Under the pieces are notes generated by a model. The model saw only the letters and a list, made by a program, of their open reading frames with translations, did no database searches and was not told the origin of the DNA. From positions 31,546,074 through 31,610,073 of the forward strand of contig CM065299.1 in the NCBI GenBank assembly GCA_032871835.1: a stretch of 64,000 bases of DNA. The letters are read 5' to 3'. Of this stretch, positions 47,814 through 58,964 are shown one piece after another (within the stretch, counting starts at the first letter, position 1; each line of letters starts with the position of its first letter). A program made the position numbers and the translations under genes. This DNA is from Dipteronia dyeriana. Taxonomy: Eukaryota > Streptophyta > Magnoliopsida > Sapindales > Sapindaceae.

Positions 47814-50500
47814 TGTTGGAATTTTTTTTGTGATAAACTCTCGAGAGTACAAATTGAGTATGATAAATTCCATAGAAATGGAAGATTAAAGTGGATTCGA
47901 ATTCTCCTCCGTGAGAACTTCGAAATGATATACTCAAATTCACAAAATGGTTAATGGGTGAATGAGAAATTGAGTCTCAAAGTGGACTCATTATGTAGGG
48001 ATTAAAATGAATCTCATATTGTTTAGGGAAATCACTTATATGTAGTTTATAAGTGAATGTGTGATATGAGCTATCAACATGTGTGGTATAGAGACTCTCT
48101 CTCTCGCGCGCAGGGGGGAGGGGGTGTAAATCATAGACCCTGAACCTTCAAATGCACGACTCGTGTGTGGGCGCGACGAGCGAACACGAATGCTGCTCCG
48201 ATTGGACCGTGAGAGTCCAGTTGACCTTTTGCCACTTCCCTAAGTCAACGTTTTTTTATTGTGATGAATAAATAAAGCTTTAATTGTTTGGATTCTGATT
48301 TTTTACTTGATCACTAAGAATACAGAATCGGGTTTTAATTAGAAATAAATTTCTTTGGAGAATATTATCTAATTAAATTATTTCCTTATTAAATCAAAAA
48401 ACGAATTTTCCAAATTAATCCCGAATTAATCCCAAAACCCTATTGTTTCGGTTTGAGTATTTAATACCTCTAATATTCTGTTCAACCTACAGAAAACTAT
48501 TTAAAGTTTTCTTTTCAGCAGCCGAATTCTTTTCTTCTCTGGTTTTCTTGGTAAGTTCAAAACTCGGTTTGAGTTCGCTGGTAGTGGATATTGCTTAAGT
48601 CTGCCACTGTTGAACCGTTGTATCCTGGGAGACAATCGCCTAATGCATATACGGTGTTGTCCGGCGAAATTGTCTTAAGGACACCGTATGAAACACAGAC
48701 CTCGGATCAAACTCTGTTTTCTAATATGATTTTCTTGTACTGTTACTTTCTGTTTTCCTTGATACCAGCCAAGTTTGATTCCAAATTACGAATTACATGT
48801 CTCTCACACTTACACTATTGACTATACTATGGGGATTATAGTTACGAAACATGTTCTCCTCCCGGAAAATCATTTAGAAAATACCAATAATTTGAAAAAG
48901 AAAAAAACGAAAATCCATTCCACGATATATATTTTTTTCTTTCTAGCTCGATCTCCACACGCTTCTAATGGTGTGTCATGTGTGCAAACATAAACTTCTT
49001 GTAAATCGTAATTTGCAATCAAATCTGACTGGTATCAAGAAAAACAGAAAGTAACAGCACAAGAAAATCACATTAGGAAACAGAGTTTGAACCGAGGCCC
49101 GTGTTTCACACGGTGTCCTTAAGACAATTTCGACGGACAACACCGTATGTGTATTAGGCGATTGTCTCCCAGGATACAACGGTTCAACAGTGGTAGGACT
49201 AAGCACTATCCACTACCAGCGAACTCAAACCGAGTTTTGAACTTACCAAGAAAACCAGAGAAGAAAAGAATTCGGCTGCTGAAAAGAAAACTTTAAATAG
49301 TTTTTTGTAAGTTGAACAGAATATTAGAGGTATTAAATACCCAAACCGAAACACTAGGGTTTTGGGATTAATTCGGGATAATTTGAAAAATTCGTTTTTT
49401 GATTTAATAAGGAAATAATTTAATTAGATAATATTTTCCAAAGAGATTTATTTCTAATTAAAACTCGATTCTGTATTCTTAGTGATCAAGTAAGAAATCA
49501 GAATCCAAACAATTAAAGCTTTCCTTATTCATCACAATCAAAAAATATCCACTACCAGCGAACTCAAACCGAGTTTTGAACTTACCAAGAAAACCAGAGA
49601 ATAAAAGAATTCGGCTGCTGAAAAGAAAACTTTAAATAGTTTTCTGTAAGTTGAACAGAATATTAGAGGTATTAAATACCCAAACCGAAACACTAGGATT
49701 TTGGGATTAATTCGGGATAATTTGAAATTTTCGTTTTTTGATTTAATAAGGAAATAATTTAATTAGATAATATTTTCCAAAGAGGTTTATTTCTAATTAA
49801 AACCCGATTCTGTATTCTTAATGATCAAGTAAGAAATCAGAATCCAAACAATTAAAGCTTTCCTTATTCATCACAATCAAAAAACGTCCACCACCAGCGA
49901 ACTCAAACTGAGTTTTGAACTTACCAAGAAAACCAGATAAGAAAAGAATTCGGCTGCTGAAAAGAAAACTTTAAATAGTTTTCTGTAAGTTGAACAGAAT
50001 ATTAGAGGTATTAAATACCCAAACCGAAACACTAGGGTTTTGGGATTAATTCGGTATTATTTTGAAAAATTCGTTTTTTGATTTAATAAGGAAATAATTT
50101 AATTAGATAATATTCTCCAAAGAGATTTATTTATAATTAAAACTCGATTATGTATTCTTAGTGATCAAGTAATAAATCAGAATCCAAACAATTAAAGCTT
50201 TCCTTATTCATCACAATAAAAAAACGCAAACAATTAAAGCTTTACTTATTCATCACAATAAAAAAACGTTGACTTAGGGAAGTGGCAAAAGGTCCCCCCC
50301 AACACACACACACATAATGGTTCCACCTTGAGACCCAATTTCTCATTCACCTATTAACCATTTTGTGAATTTGAGTATACCATTTCGAAGTTCTCACGGA
50401 AGAGAATTCGAATCCACTTTAATCTTTCATTTCTATGGAATTTATCATACTCAATTTGTGCTCTCAAAATGAGAGTTTATCACAAAAAAAAATTCCAACA
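47814..50500. mobile_element. Palindromic pair of inverted copia-type LTRs
   Basis: The left arm begins TGTTGGAATTTTTTTTGTG (47814) and the right arm ends CACAAAAAAAAATTCCAACA (50500). The arms are reverse complements over most of their length, with matched landmarks such as GATAAATTCCATAGAAATGG, the ACAATCGCCTAATGCAT / GTATTAGGCGATTGT pair, and GGACACCGT near the centre. The centre is about 48811-48985. The sequence style (TG...CA, TTCTTGGTAAGTTC, ACCGTTG...CCTGGGAGACAATCG) is that of a copia LTR. The right arm lacks about 200-250 bp present at 48000-48240 and carries a 339-bp triplication. No gag, pol or clear target duplication is present. Confidence 0.7.
49209..50226 (-). repeat. Three tandem 339-bp copies in the right LTR arm
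   Basis: TCCACTACCAGCGAACTCAAA recurs at 49209, 49548 and (as TCCACCACC...) 49887, an exact 339-bp period. The left arm has this segment once (about 48250-48590). A further fragment of ~45 bp (AATTAAAGCTTTACTTATTC) follows at about 50227-50268. Confidence 0.9.
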
Positions 50501-52415
50501 CTTCTTTAATTGTATTATTTCTACCCATGGCAGAAATGCCATATATGGTTGAAGGCTTGAAGCTTCTCGTCTTTCTCTCTCACACACACAAGGACACAGA
50601 CGGAGACAGACAAACCTCCTGTGCCTATTAATTTTATATGGCTTTGGTTGATAGTTGATAGTTGCAATATTTTTCATGGGTCCTCATGGTCCTTACTTCC
50701 ATTCTTTTCTCAAATCATCTTCATGAATTTATTAGTTTAACATTAAATCATTTCTCTTCTTACACTTTTACGTATCAATTTGTGTATTGTTTGTCATGGT
50801 ATGCAGCTGCTTTAACAACCTTTCATTATTATAACATACCAAAGTATAAGTAGTTTGTGACAATGCGAGGTCGATCGACTCTGCATGCATGTGATATATA
50901 GGGGTTTTGATATAGCTTTTAACGTTATATTCTCATTTGGACATATCGAAGGTTCAATCTCTCTACCACAAACATATAGACGTTAGAATTAATTAGTCGA
51001 AAGAAATAATAATAAAAGAAATCGAGTCTTTCCAGATCAAACAACTTTGGAAATTTTCTATCTTATTTGGATGAAAAGATAGTGTTCAAATTCAATAGCC
51101 ACAAAAACAATATTCGGTGGAATCTTTGGTGTGACTAGTTATTGAACAGACAATGGAAAGTGGATGAGGTTGGTGACACGAATGTCCAATTAATGACGAG
51201 AAAAGGTCACAAAAAGAGAAACGAAAGAATCGTTAGAATTAGAAATAAAAATAAATAAACAGTCGTAGACATGTGGAGAGCAATGAAGTTGAACACGTAG
51301 TGGGAGTGCTTGGTAACACGAGAAGAAGACCACAAAAAAATGGTGGGGGGATAAAATCTTCGCGTTGGCAAATTGACATGATATGATGTGATGATGATGA
51401 TGATGAGGATGACCACTAGGCAGGCAAGTCTCTAGTACAAAAGTTTATTTTATATACAGCCAGAGGTGCATGCGGTCCTCCTTAATATGTAACCATTGTG
51501 TGGGTTTTGTGGTGCATTTTCAGGTGTAATGACTTGTCATCCACGAATCGACAACGACTTCTCAACCCTAGCTACCTATCCATCCAGCGAGCACATAATA
51601 TTTGATCCTCCGGTGAGGATGGTCCTTGAGAAAAATTTCAGGACTATCAACCGTCAACTTTACAAAAAGGTATGCAGGATATAAGTGATCTTATATTTTT
51701 TTTTTATATAGGATTCTTTAAATTTTTTGTACTGAATCCTAGATTATCGGTCCTATAAATAATCTAGCATCCCGCATATCAGTTTAAAAAGTTTAAAGAA
51801 TCCTATAAGAAAAAATGTACAAGATCCCGTGTGTATATATATATATTTTTTTATTTTTTTTTCTTACGTATTGATATAAAATACATCATCATTATTACAT
51901 TGAATGTGAGTTATAGGATTATAGATATCCAGGTTAGGTCAAAACAATTGAATCTAATGGTTCACATGTAATGCACTGATATATATTTATCAATACACAA
52001 AGAAGAGAAAAGTTATATATATAATGAGTCTCTCGTAAATAATTCCTTATTTTAATTTCAGTAAGTGTTTTTATGAAATCACGTTGATTTTTATGAATCT
52101 TGATATGGATTTTTTTATGGATGATAAGTTTAATGAAATTAATGTACCTATGAATAAAATTTGAATTTTAAAAAAAAAAACTAAAATGTTTATCTCAATT
52201 TTGTTAAATATGAAGGCATCCGAAAATTGGTGAAATATAGGAAAATTTAAGAAAAATTATTCTAGTATTTGAAACATTCTCAAATTTTATTTATATGTAG
52301 ATTTCAGTGAATTTATCATCCACGAAAAAAATCATATTAAAATTCATAAAAATCGATATGATTTCATCAAAGTCCTTAAAGAAATTAAAATAAGGGATCC
52401 CTAACGAGAGACTTA

Positions 52416-52443
<28 letters not shown>
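50501..52443. other. Intergenic, no supported gene
   Basis: Short ORFs such as 51496-51684 show no domain. GATGATGATGA microsatellite near 51385-51410 and TA runs at about 51835-51846 and 52415-52440. About 51940-51990 carries a piece of the small dispersed element (TCTAATGGTTCACATGTAATGCACTGATAT). Confidence 0.45.
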
Positions 52444-52448
<5 letters not shown>

Positions 52449-52740
52449 CTCCTTAATGTGCACTGATATAACTTACATCAGTGTGTTGCACGTGGACCAC
52501 TGATTATGGAGAAGGTTTGATAAATACATACTTTGAATCAAAATATGCAAATATAATATATATATATATATATATATATAGTCATTTTCTTTTTGGTGCG
52601 CACTGATATAACTTACATCAGTGCGTTGCATGTGGACCACTGGTTATGGAGAAACTTTGACAAGTGCATACTTTGAGTCAAAATATATAAATCTAATGGT
52701 TCACATCCAATGCACTGATAAAGTTATCCGTACGGAATCG
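52444..52740. mobile_element. Small dispersed element, two tandem copies
   Basis: Two copies of CACTGATATAACTTACATCAGTG (about 52459 and 52602) with GTGGACCACTG(A/G)TTATGGAGAA and ACTTTGA(A/G)TCAAAATAT after each; a TA microsatellite (about 52552-52580) separates them. CACTGAT...ATCAGTG forms a small hairpin. Same family as 25981-26196. Confidence 0.6.
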
Positions 52741-52844
52741 TACTCAATTGTTACCGGTAGTTATTGGATTACTAATAGTGGTAATCCAATAAATACCAAT
52801 AGTAATCCAATAATTACCGATAACAATCGACGATTCTGTACGGA
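52727..52844. repeat. Imperfect ~45-bp inverted repeat (foldback hairpin)
   Basis: The left arm 52727-52773 (from TCCGTACGGAATCG to ATTGGATTACT) pairs with the right arm 52801-52844 (from AGTAATCCAATAATTACC to TTCTGTACGGA) with a few mismatches; the loop is under 30 bp. The (TA)n at 52872-52911 follows. Confidence 0.8.
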
Positions 52845-52867
52845 AAATCTCACACCGAAAAGTTACT

Positions 52868-52911
<44 letters not shown>

Positions 52912-52915
<4 letters not shown>

Positions 52916-54216
52916 TATTTGTACCTAACTAATAGAGAGAGAAGGTTGGCTTTATTGTCGCCCATAAAATATCATCATACACCTATTTTTCTTCCTAAAT
53001 CCATATTAAAAAATTAAAAATATTAATTTTACTCCCTTCGCCCTATAAAATACCAAAACAAGCATTTAAGTATTTGTTAAAATTTTAAACTTATATTTTT
53101 TTCTCAATCTATGCACCACCGCAAAATAAAAAAAAAATATTGTGTGTAATGTTTCTTCTTTAAAAAAAAATTATGTACAGTTTCTTTGTTTTTTTTAACA
53201 AATATTATAAAATTTACTCGGATAAAAAAAATATCATATTCAAATAAAACTCTACAACTAAGATTTGTTTAGATAAAAATAAAATACAAATTCAACTCCA
53301 AAACTAATTATATATATATATTCGTTATTACTTACGGAATCAATATATTGAATTATTTGAAAGAACCTTGAAATCATAATGGTTTACACATTTAATCATT
53401 GTCATAGAAAACAACAACAATAAGAATTAAACAAACAACAATATGCATCTTCGTCTGTCTTAAAAAAAAACTATTTTTTCAATCACCAAACAAATCAAAT
53501 TTTTTCATTTAAAATGTAATCCATCCACTAATTTTTTCGGTTTACAAACCAATTAAATTAATAAGAATTTGTAGTTGAATTAAAGTAAAGTGAGTGAATG
53601 AGTTATGTTTGAGAACAATATAGACTTGATCGAATTCTACAATTGTTTTTTTTTTTAAATGAGTTCTATAAGACTACAACTGTAACAATTTTTTTATTCA
53701 ATCATAAAAAATAATAAAAATGAAAGTAAACATAACTAAATACATTTGAAATCCAAAAAATCAATCATTTGTTCATCAATTTGTTAACTACATATGAAAA
53801 ATAAATTATATTTTCACATTGATATTGAGTTTGATTAAGTATATATTATTAGGGTGTGTGATGATCGGTATTCAATATATAGATATAGAAAGTAAATTTA
53901 ATTTCTAATTATAAAACCATATATTTTAAGTAATTAAATTTAAGGGTACATATTTAGAAATAAAAAAGTTTTATTAAAATATAGATATAAGAAGATATTT
54001 TGGTGTGGGCGGTAGAGCCGCCCTGAGCCTGAAGGATAATATATATACAAAAAGATGAATAAAGTGGGGCTGTGAGTTATATTTGTGTCTAAGGTTGGGT
54101 TGACAGATCCAGTAGCCGGTGGGGCTATGCTTGGTTAATCTTTTCGTTTATTACTGTTGGTGCTGATGAAATAATTAGTGCGTAGACCCAACAGTTTAAC
54201 TTTTCCACATCATATC
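52912..54216. other. Intergenic, very A/T-rich
   Basis: No gene or clear element seen. Poly-A and poly-T rich throughout. Confidence 0.5.
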
Positions 54217-54219
54217 TTA

Positions 54220-55144
54220 GGGACCGTTTGGTATGGGGTAATCAAAATAATGTGATTCCAGAAAAAGTAAAACAAGGGAATGTGATTTCTGGAAAACTTG
54301 TACACGTGTGTTTGGTTGTGTATGGGAATATTTCGTAGGATTCCTGAGAATATCAAGTAACCATGTTTGGTTGTACATGAGAATTTATTTTTTTATTATT
54401 AAAAACTAAAAAAAAATCAACTTATATGGTTAAAAAATCATCACCATCATCCCTTTCTTTCCATCTCTCTCTGTCTTTCTTTCCATCTCTCTCCACGTCG
54501 TCGTCGTCGCCGCCTCCGGCCGGTCTTGTCTTCATCGCCGTCTTCATCGAAGCTCCCTGCCGCGTCTGCATCGAAGCTCGCCATCATCGTCGTCATCATC
54601 GAAGCTCGCTGTCATCGTCTTCGTTCGCCGTCGTCGCCGTCGTCTTCATTCGCCGTCGTTGTCGTCGCCTTCATTCGCCGTTACCGTCGTCGTCTTTGTC
54701 TTCGTCATCATCGAACCTCATCATCGAGCAACCCAGATTTATTGTTGTTGTAAATTTTTTTTTTCCATTTTATGCTACTGATGATGTTTGAGAAACAGAT
54801 TTGTGGGAAAAGATTTAATAGAAGATTATTTGAGTTATTACTGTGTTTTGATTAGGGATTTCAAAAATGAAATTGGGGATTTTGTTATTAACGTGGAGAA
54901 GGATTCTGAAGAACAGAGAAGAAGAAAAAAAAATTAATGATGGTGGGACCCACGGTGGGAATTAGATGGAGGTAATCTGAAACCCATCTATTTTGATAGG
55001 AATCACATTACCCCTCTGGAGGGTAATGTGATTCCCATGGGATTCACTTTCCCGGGAAACAAAAAACCCAAACATATTACCAAACATGGGAATGCTCTGA
55101 GATTCCCATTCTCATACAAAGATACCACCATACCAAACGGTCCC
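54220..55144. mobile_element. PIF/Harbinger-like non-autonomous element 2
   Basis: The left end GGGACCGTTTGGTATGGG and the right end, reverse-complemented, GGGACCGTTTGGTATGGTGG share at least 17 bp. TTA at 54217-54219 and 55145-55147 are the target duplication. 925 bp. The interior holds a CGTCGT-rich stretch (54500-54720) that gives long low-complexity Ser/Arg ORFs in two frames; no transposase. The sub-terminal parts repeat ATTCCCAT/ATGGGAAT words. Confidence 0.88.
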
Positions 55145-55147
55145 TTA

Positions 55148-55962
55148 GTATTTATCTCTTCTTCTGATTATCTATTATATATTTTCATAGCAATAACATG
55201 CATTAACGTTATCTTGTAGAATCAGTGACTAAATCACCTTATTTACTTATTTGCTTGGCAAAGGATCGTCTACCTTCATCTACTTCCCAAATTTTTGGGA
55301 GGCTGTCCCTCTCTCTGCCTCATGTAGGTGGGCGTGAATTTGATCACCACCATTAAAAGATTTCGATTAATTTGTTGACTTTGTCTTTTACACATATATA
55401 TTAATTAAAATGATTAATTATTAATTTCGTGACCAATTAATATCCACCTCATAATTGTCGAATTTCAGTGGATATAAAGAGCTCATGAGTCACCACCCCC
55501 ATCCCTTCCCCTGTAGATTTGATTGAACGAAATAAAAAGTAAAAAAGTTTCAAATGTAGCTTTTATTTTGTCCACACACCCATGCATGCATATAATTAAC
55601 CAACTGGGGTTGTTTTGTGTTATTAATCAAGTAATAATCACTAATTTTGTTGATTAAAGTTTAAACTATATGTAGAGCCAAGAGTTGCATCAGACCATCA
55701 GTTTCATTTCATGACGAGAGAACAACATGCGGATCATAGCATAAAAAAAAACAATGTTGATCATGAATTCATGATCGTACGTACATGGCCAGATTGTTTG
55801 AAACACAGAGCATCTTGCTCTAAATATAACATTGCATGTACTAAAATATGATTAAGGAGGTTGATAAGTTCCTGAAGTCATTTTGAGGACAATTGTTGTA
55901 TATTTTCGTTGTTGCTTGTCATAACCACGTACCATGTATGTGAAATTAATGTGCGAGTACAA
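55148..55962. other. Intergenic, no gene seen
   Basis: A/T-rich; no ORF with a domain and no repeat structure recognised. Confidence 0.45.
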
Positions 55963-55967
55963 ACAAT

Positions 55968-56856
55968 TGTTGGATATGGCTTGAATTTCCAATGGCTACC
56001 ATACAGGATTCAATAAATGCGGAGACTTCCTTGAAACGTGAGATAGGTTTGGAAGTAGGAGATCGTGATTGAGGGAGGCTTGAAGATTGAAAAGAAATGA
56101 AGAAAACGGAATCTGGTAGGTACCACAGTCTGGACCGCGGTACAGACACGTGCACAGACCGTGGCACAGGGAGCGGTCGAACACCTGTGAGATTACGCGG
56201 TGTGGACCGCGGCGGAGGCAAGTGCACCAACCGCGGTATTCTGAGCGGTGGTTGACAGCGATGAATGTGGTGTAGGGTGTGGGTGGCCAACCGCTACCCG
56301 AACCGCATCAATGGTGGATTTTGCCCAAATAGGAATGTTGCATGAAAATAGGAAATGTGTTTTCTTATAAAAGTTCTTGTGCTAATCAGAATAGGAAAGT
56401 CATGTACTTAAAAGAAAATAATTTCTTTTAAACAAGAAGACTTGTTATATATAGGAAATAGTATTTATGTGTAACAAGTAATTCTTGTATGTTTAGGAGT
56501 AGGATTTCCTTTTATCTTTAACTCCCTGTAATTCATATAAATAGACCATAATAGCTAGGCTATTGGAGAGTGGTTGAGCAAGCTAACAAATACAAAGAGA
56601 GATCTCAAGAGATCATTGAGTGTAATTGGGTTTGGGGTATTTTAGAGAGAGAATCTTGAGTGTGGATGTAACAATTTTCTATATAGTGAATCTTTCTCTT
56701 GTCGTCCTGACAGCCGTGGTTTTTTCCCAATTTGGGTTTCCACGTAAAATTATTGTCTTGTGTGTGATTGGATTTATTCTCTTCATCTTAATTCTTTTAT
56801 TTTACTATTGTTTGTTTGTGTTCTATCTAGCAACGCTTCCGCGTAATTCGCTAACA
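55968..56856 (+). repeat. 5' LTR of the copia element
   Basis: TGTTGGATATGGC...GCTAACA. It contains TATAAATAGACC near 56538, a likely TATA box, and CTAGGCTATTGGAGAG after it. Confidence 0.93.
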
Positions 56857-56905
56857 ATTGGTATCAGAGCATTGGTTGCTTGATAGTGATTTTAACAAAC
56901 TGGAG

Positions 56906-57736
56906 ATGGCAAAATTGATGAGATTTGAGGTTGAGAAGTTCGATGGAAAAAGTAACTTTGGCTTGTGGCAGGTTCAAGTCAAAGATTTGTTAATCCAATG
57001 TGGTTTACACAAAGCGTTGAAAGGCAAGCCAACCCCTGAGAACCCTGAAGGCTCTGGAGATTCTAGAAAAGAAACGGCTGGTACTAGTTCTGGAAAACCT
57101 TTGATGAGCGATGATGAATGGGAAGATCTAGACGAGAGGGCCGCAAGTGTGATACGATTGAGTTTAGCCAATAATGATCTTACAAATATTCAAGGAACTT
57201 ATTTAGCGAAAGAACTTTGGGAGAAGCTTGAAGAATTATATCAATCGAAGACCGTCTGTAACATATTCCACCTGAATGAGCAATTTCACACGCTGCAGAT
57301 GTCTGAAGGTATAAAAATTTCCGATCATCTGGGAGTGCTCAATGGGATAGTTTCCGAATTAGAGTCGATTTGAGTGAAGATTGATCAAGAAAATAAAGGA
57401 TTAAGACTAATCTGGTCCCTTCCACCTTCCTATGCGCACATGAAGCCAATCTTGATGCATAGGAGTTCAACCATATGTTTTGGAGATGTAGTAAACAAAA
57501 TAATCTCTGAGGAACGAAGGCTAAAGAGTGAAGGTAAATCTTCTGATAACTCTGTTTTGTTGGTTGACAGGAAGAAGTGAGACTCCAAGAAGAAAGGCAT
57601 TTGTTGGGCATGTGGACAATCTGGACATTTAAGGAAGGATTGTAAAAATAAGAATACAAGTACGGCTAATGGCTCTAAAGAGGGGGATCCGACAATCGCC
57701 TCTCTTGATTATGACGACTACAGTGATGCCCTCTAA
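56906..57736 (+). pseudogene. Copia gag, interrupted by two stops
   Basis: Frame begins MAKLMRFEVEKFDGKSNFG and continues with FxLWQ-type gag motifs and the LWEKLEELYQSK block of UBN2-type copia gag. TGA codons interrupt it at about 57371 and 57578. The zinc knuckle CWACGQSGHLRKDC (CX2CX4HX4C) is at about 57605-57645. A stop at 57734-57736 ends the frame, and a few protease-like codons (DDSGS, about 57795) remain before the deletion point. Confidence 0.88.
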
Positions 57737-58069
57737 AAAGGTATAGAACATACTCATGGCTTGACCGCTAGTAACCGTGAAAAAGGATGTATTGATGATA
57801 GCGGGTCCATAATTTACGCATGGACATTGGTTAGGCGTTGATGCAATGTGTGTGGTAGACAAGGATGTCGATGGCTGAACGAACTCCTTGGAAGCCTAAC
57901 GTGAGGAGTTGCACCATAATTTTCAGCAAGGTAAATTTCGACATGTGCCGGTGAAATCTTGGGATAGTTGTTCCTAAGTGATTATACTTCGTGGTGGGTA
58001 TATTGATTCTCGGTGATGAGAGTCGTAGTTGTGGACGGAGTATTGGAAATTCTCGCCATAAGGAAGGAT

Positions 58070-58959
58070 TGTTGGATATGGCTTGAATTTTCAATGGCTA
58101 CCAAATGGGATTCAATCAATGTGGAGACTTCCTGGAAACGTGGGATAGATTTGGAAGTAGGAGATCGTGATTGATGGAGGCTTGAAGACTGAAAAGAACT
58201 GAAGAAAATGGAATCTGGTAAGTACCACGGTCTGGATCGCGGTGCGAACATGTGCACAGACCGCGGCGCATGGAACGGTCGAATGCCTGTGAGATTACGC
58301 GGTGTGGACCTCGGCGAAGGCAAGTGAACAAACCGCGGTATTATGAGCTATGGTTGATAGCGATGAATGTGGTGTAGGGCATGGGTGGCCAACCGCGACC
58401 CACCGCATCAATGGTGGATTTTGCCCAAATAGGAATGTTGCACGAAAATAGGAAATGTGTTTTCTTCTTAAAGTTCTTGTGCTAATCAGAATAGGAAAGT
58501 CTTGTACTTAAAAGAAAATGATTTCTTTTAAACTATAAGACTTGTCATATATAGGAAATAGTATTTATGTGGAACAAGTAATTATTGTACGTTTAGGAGT
58601 ATGATTTCCTTTTATCTTTAACTCCTTGTAATTTATATAAATAGACCATAATAGCTAGGCTATTGGAGAGTGGTGGAGCAAGTTAGCAAATACAAAGAGA
58701 GATCTTAGAGAGCATTGGGTGTAATTGGGTTTGGGGTATTTTAGAGAGACAATCTTGAGTGTCGATGTAACAATTTTCTACATAGTGAATCTTTCTCTTG
58801 TCATCCTGACGGACGTGGTTTTTTTCCGATTTAGGTTTTCACGTAAAATTATTGTCTTGTGTGTGATTGAATTTATTCTCTTCATCTTAATTCTTTTATT
58901 TTGCTATTGTTTGTTTGTTTGTGTTCTATCTAGCAACGCTTCCGCGTAATTCGTTAACA
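58070..58959 (+). repeat. 3' LTR of the copia element
   Basis: TGTTGGATATGGC...GTTAACA, colinear with the 5' LTR with scattered substitutions (several percent by eye). Confidence 0.93.
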
Positions 58960-58964
58960 ACAAT

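Larger units (their letters stand above)
55968..58959 (+). mobile_element. Copia-type retrotransposon, gag-only (pol deleted)
   Basis: Two direct LTRs (889 and 890 bp) flank a 1.2 kb interior, with ACAAT at 55963-55967 and 58960-58964 as target duplication. The primer site TGGTATCAGAGC at 56859, matching initiator-Met tRNA, and the purine tract AAGGAAGGAT at 58060-58069 are in place. The interior has a broken gag and then only a short tail; integrase, reverse transcriptase and RNase H are missing. Intact ends mean the deletion may have preceded the insertion, so that the element moved in trans. Confidence 0.93.

Noticed and set aside
51496..51684. 62-aa ORF starting MCGFCGAFSG
   Set aside because: The start resembles a Cys-rich domain, but the rest matches nothing, there is no partner exon, and the flanks are repeat-derived.
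54426..54791. 121-aa ORF as a gene
   Set aside because: Low-complexity Ser/Arg translation of a CGTCGT-rich stretch inside a Harbinger-like element; long frames also open in a second register.
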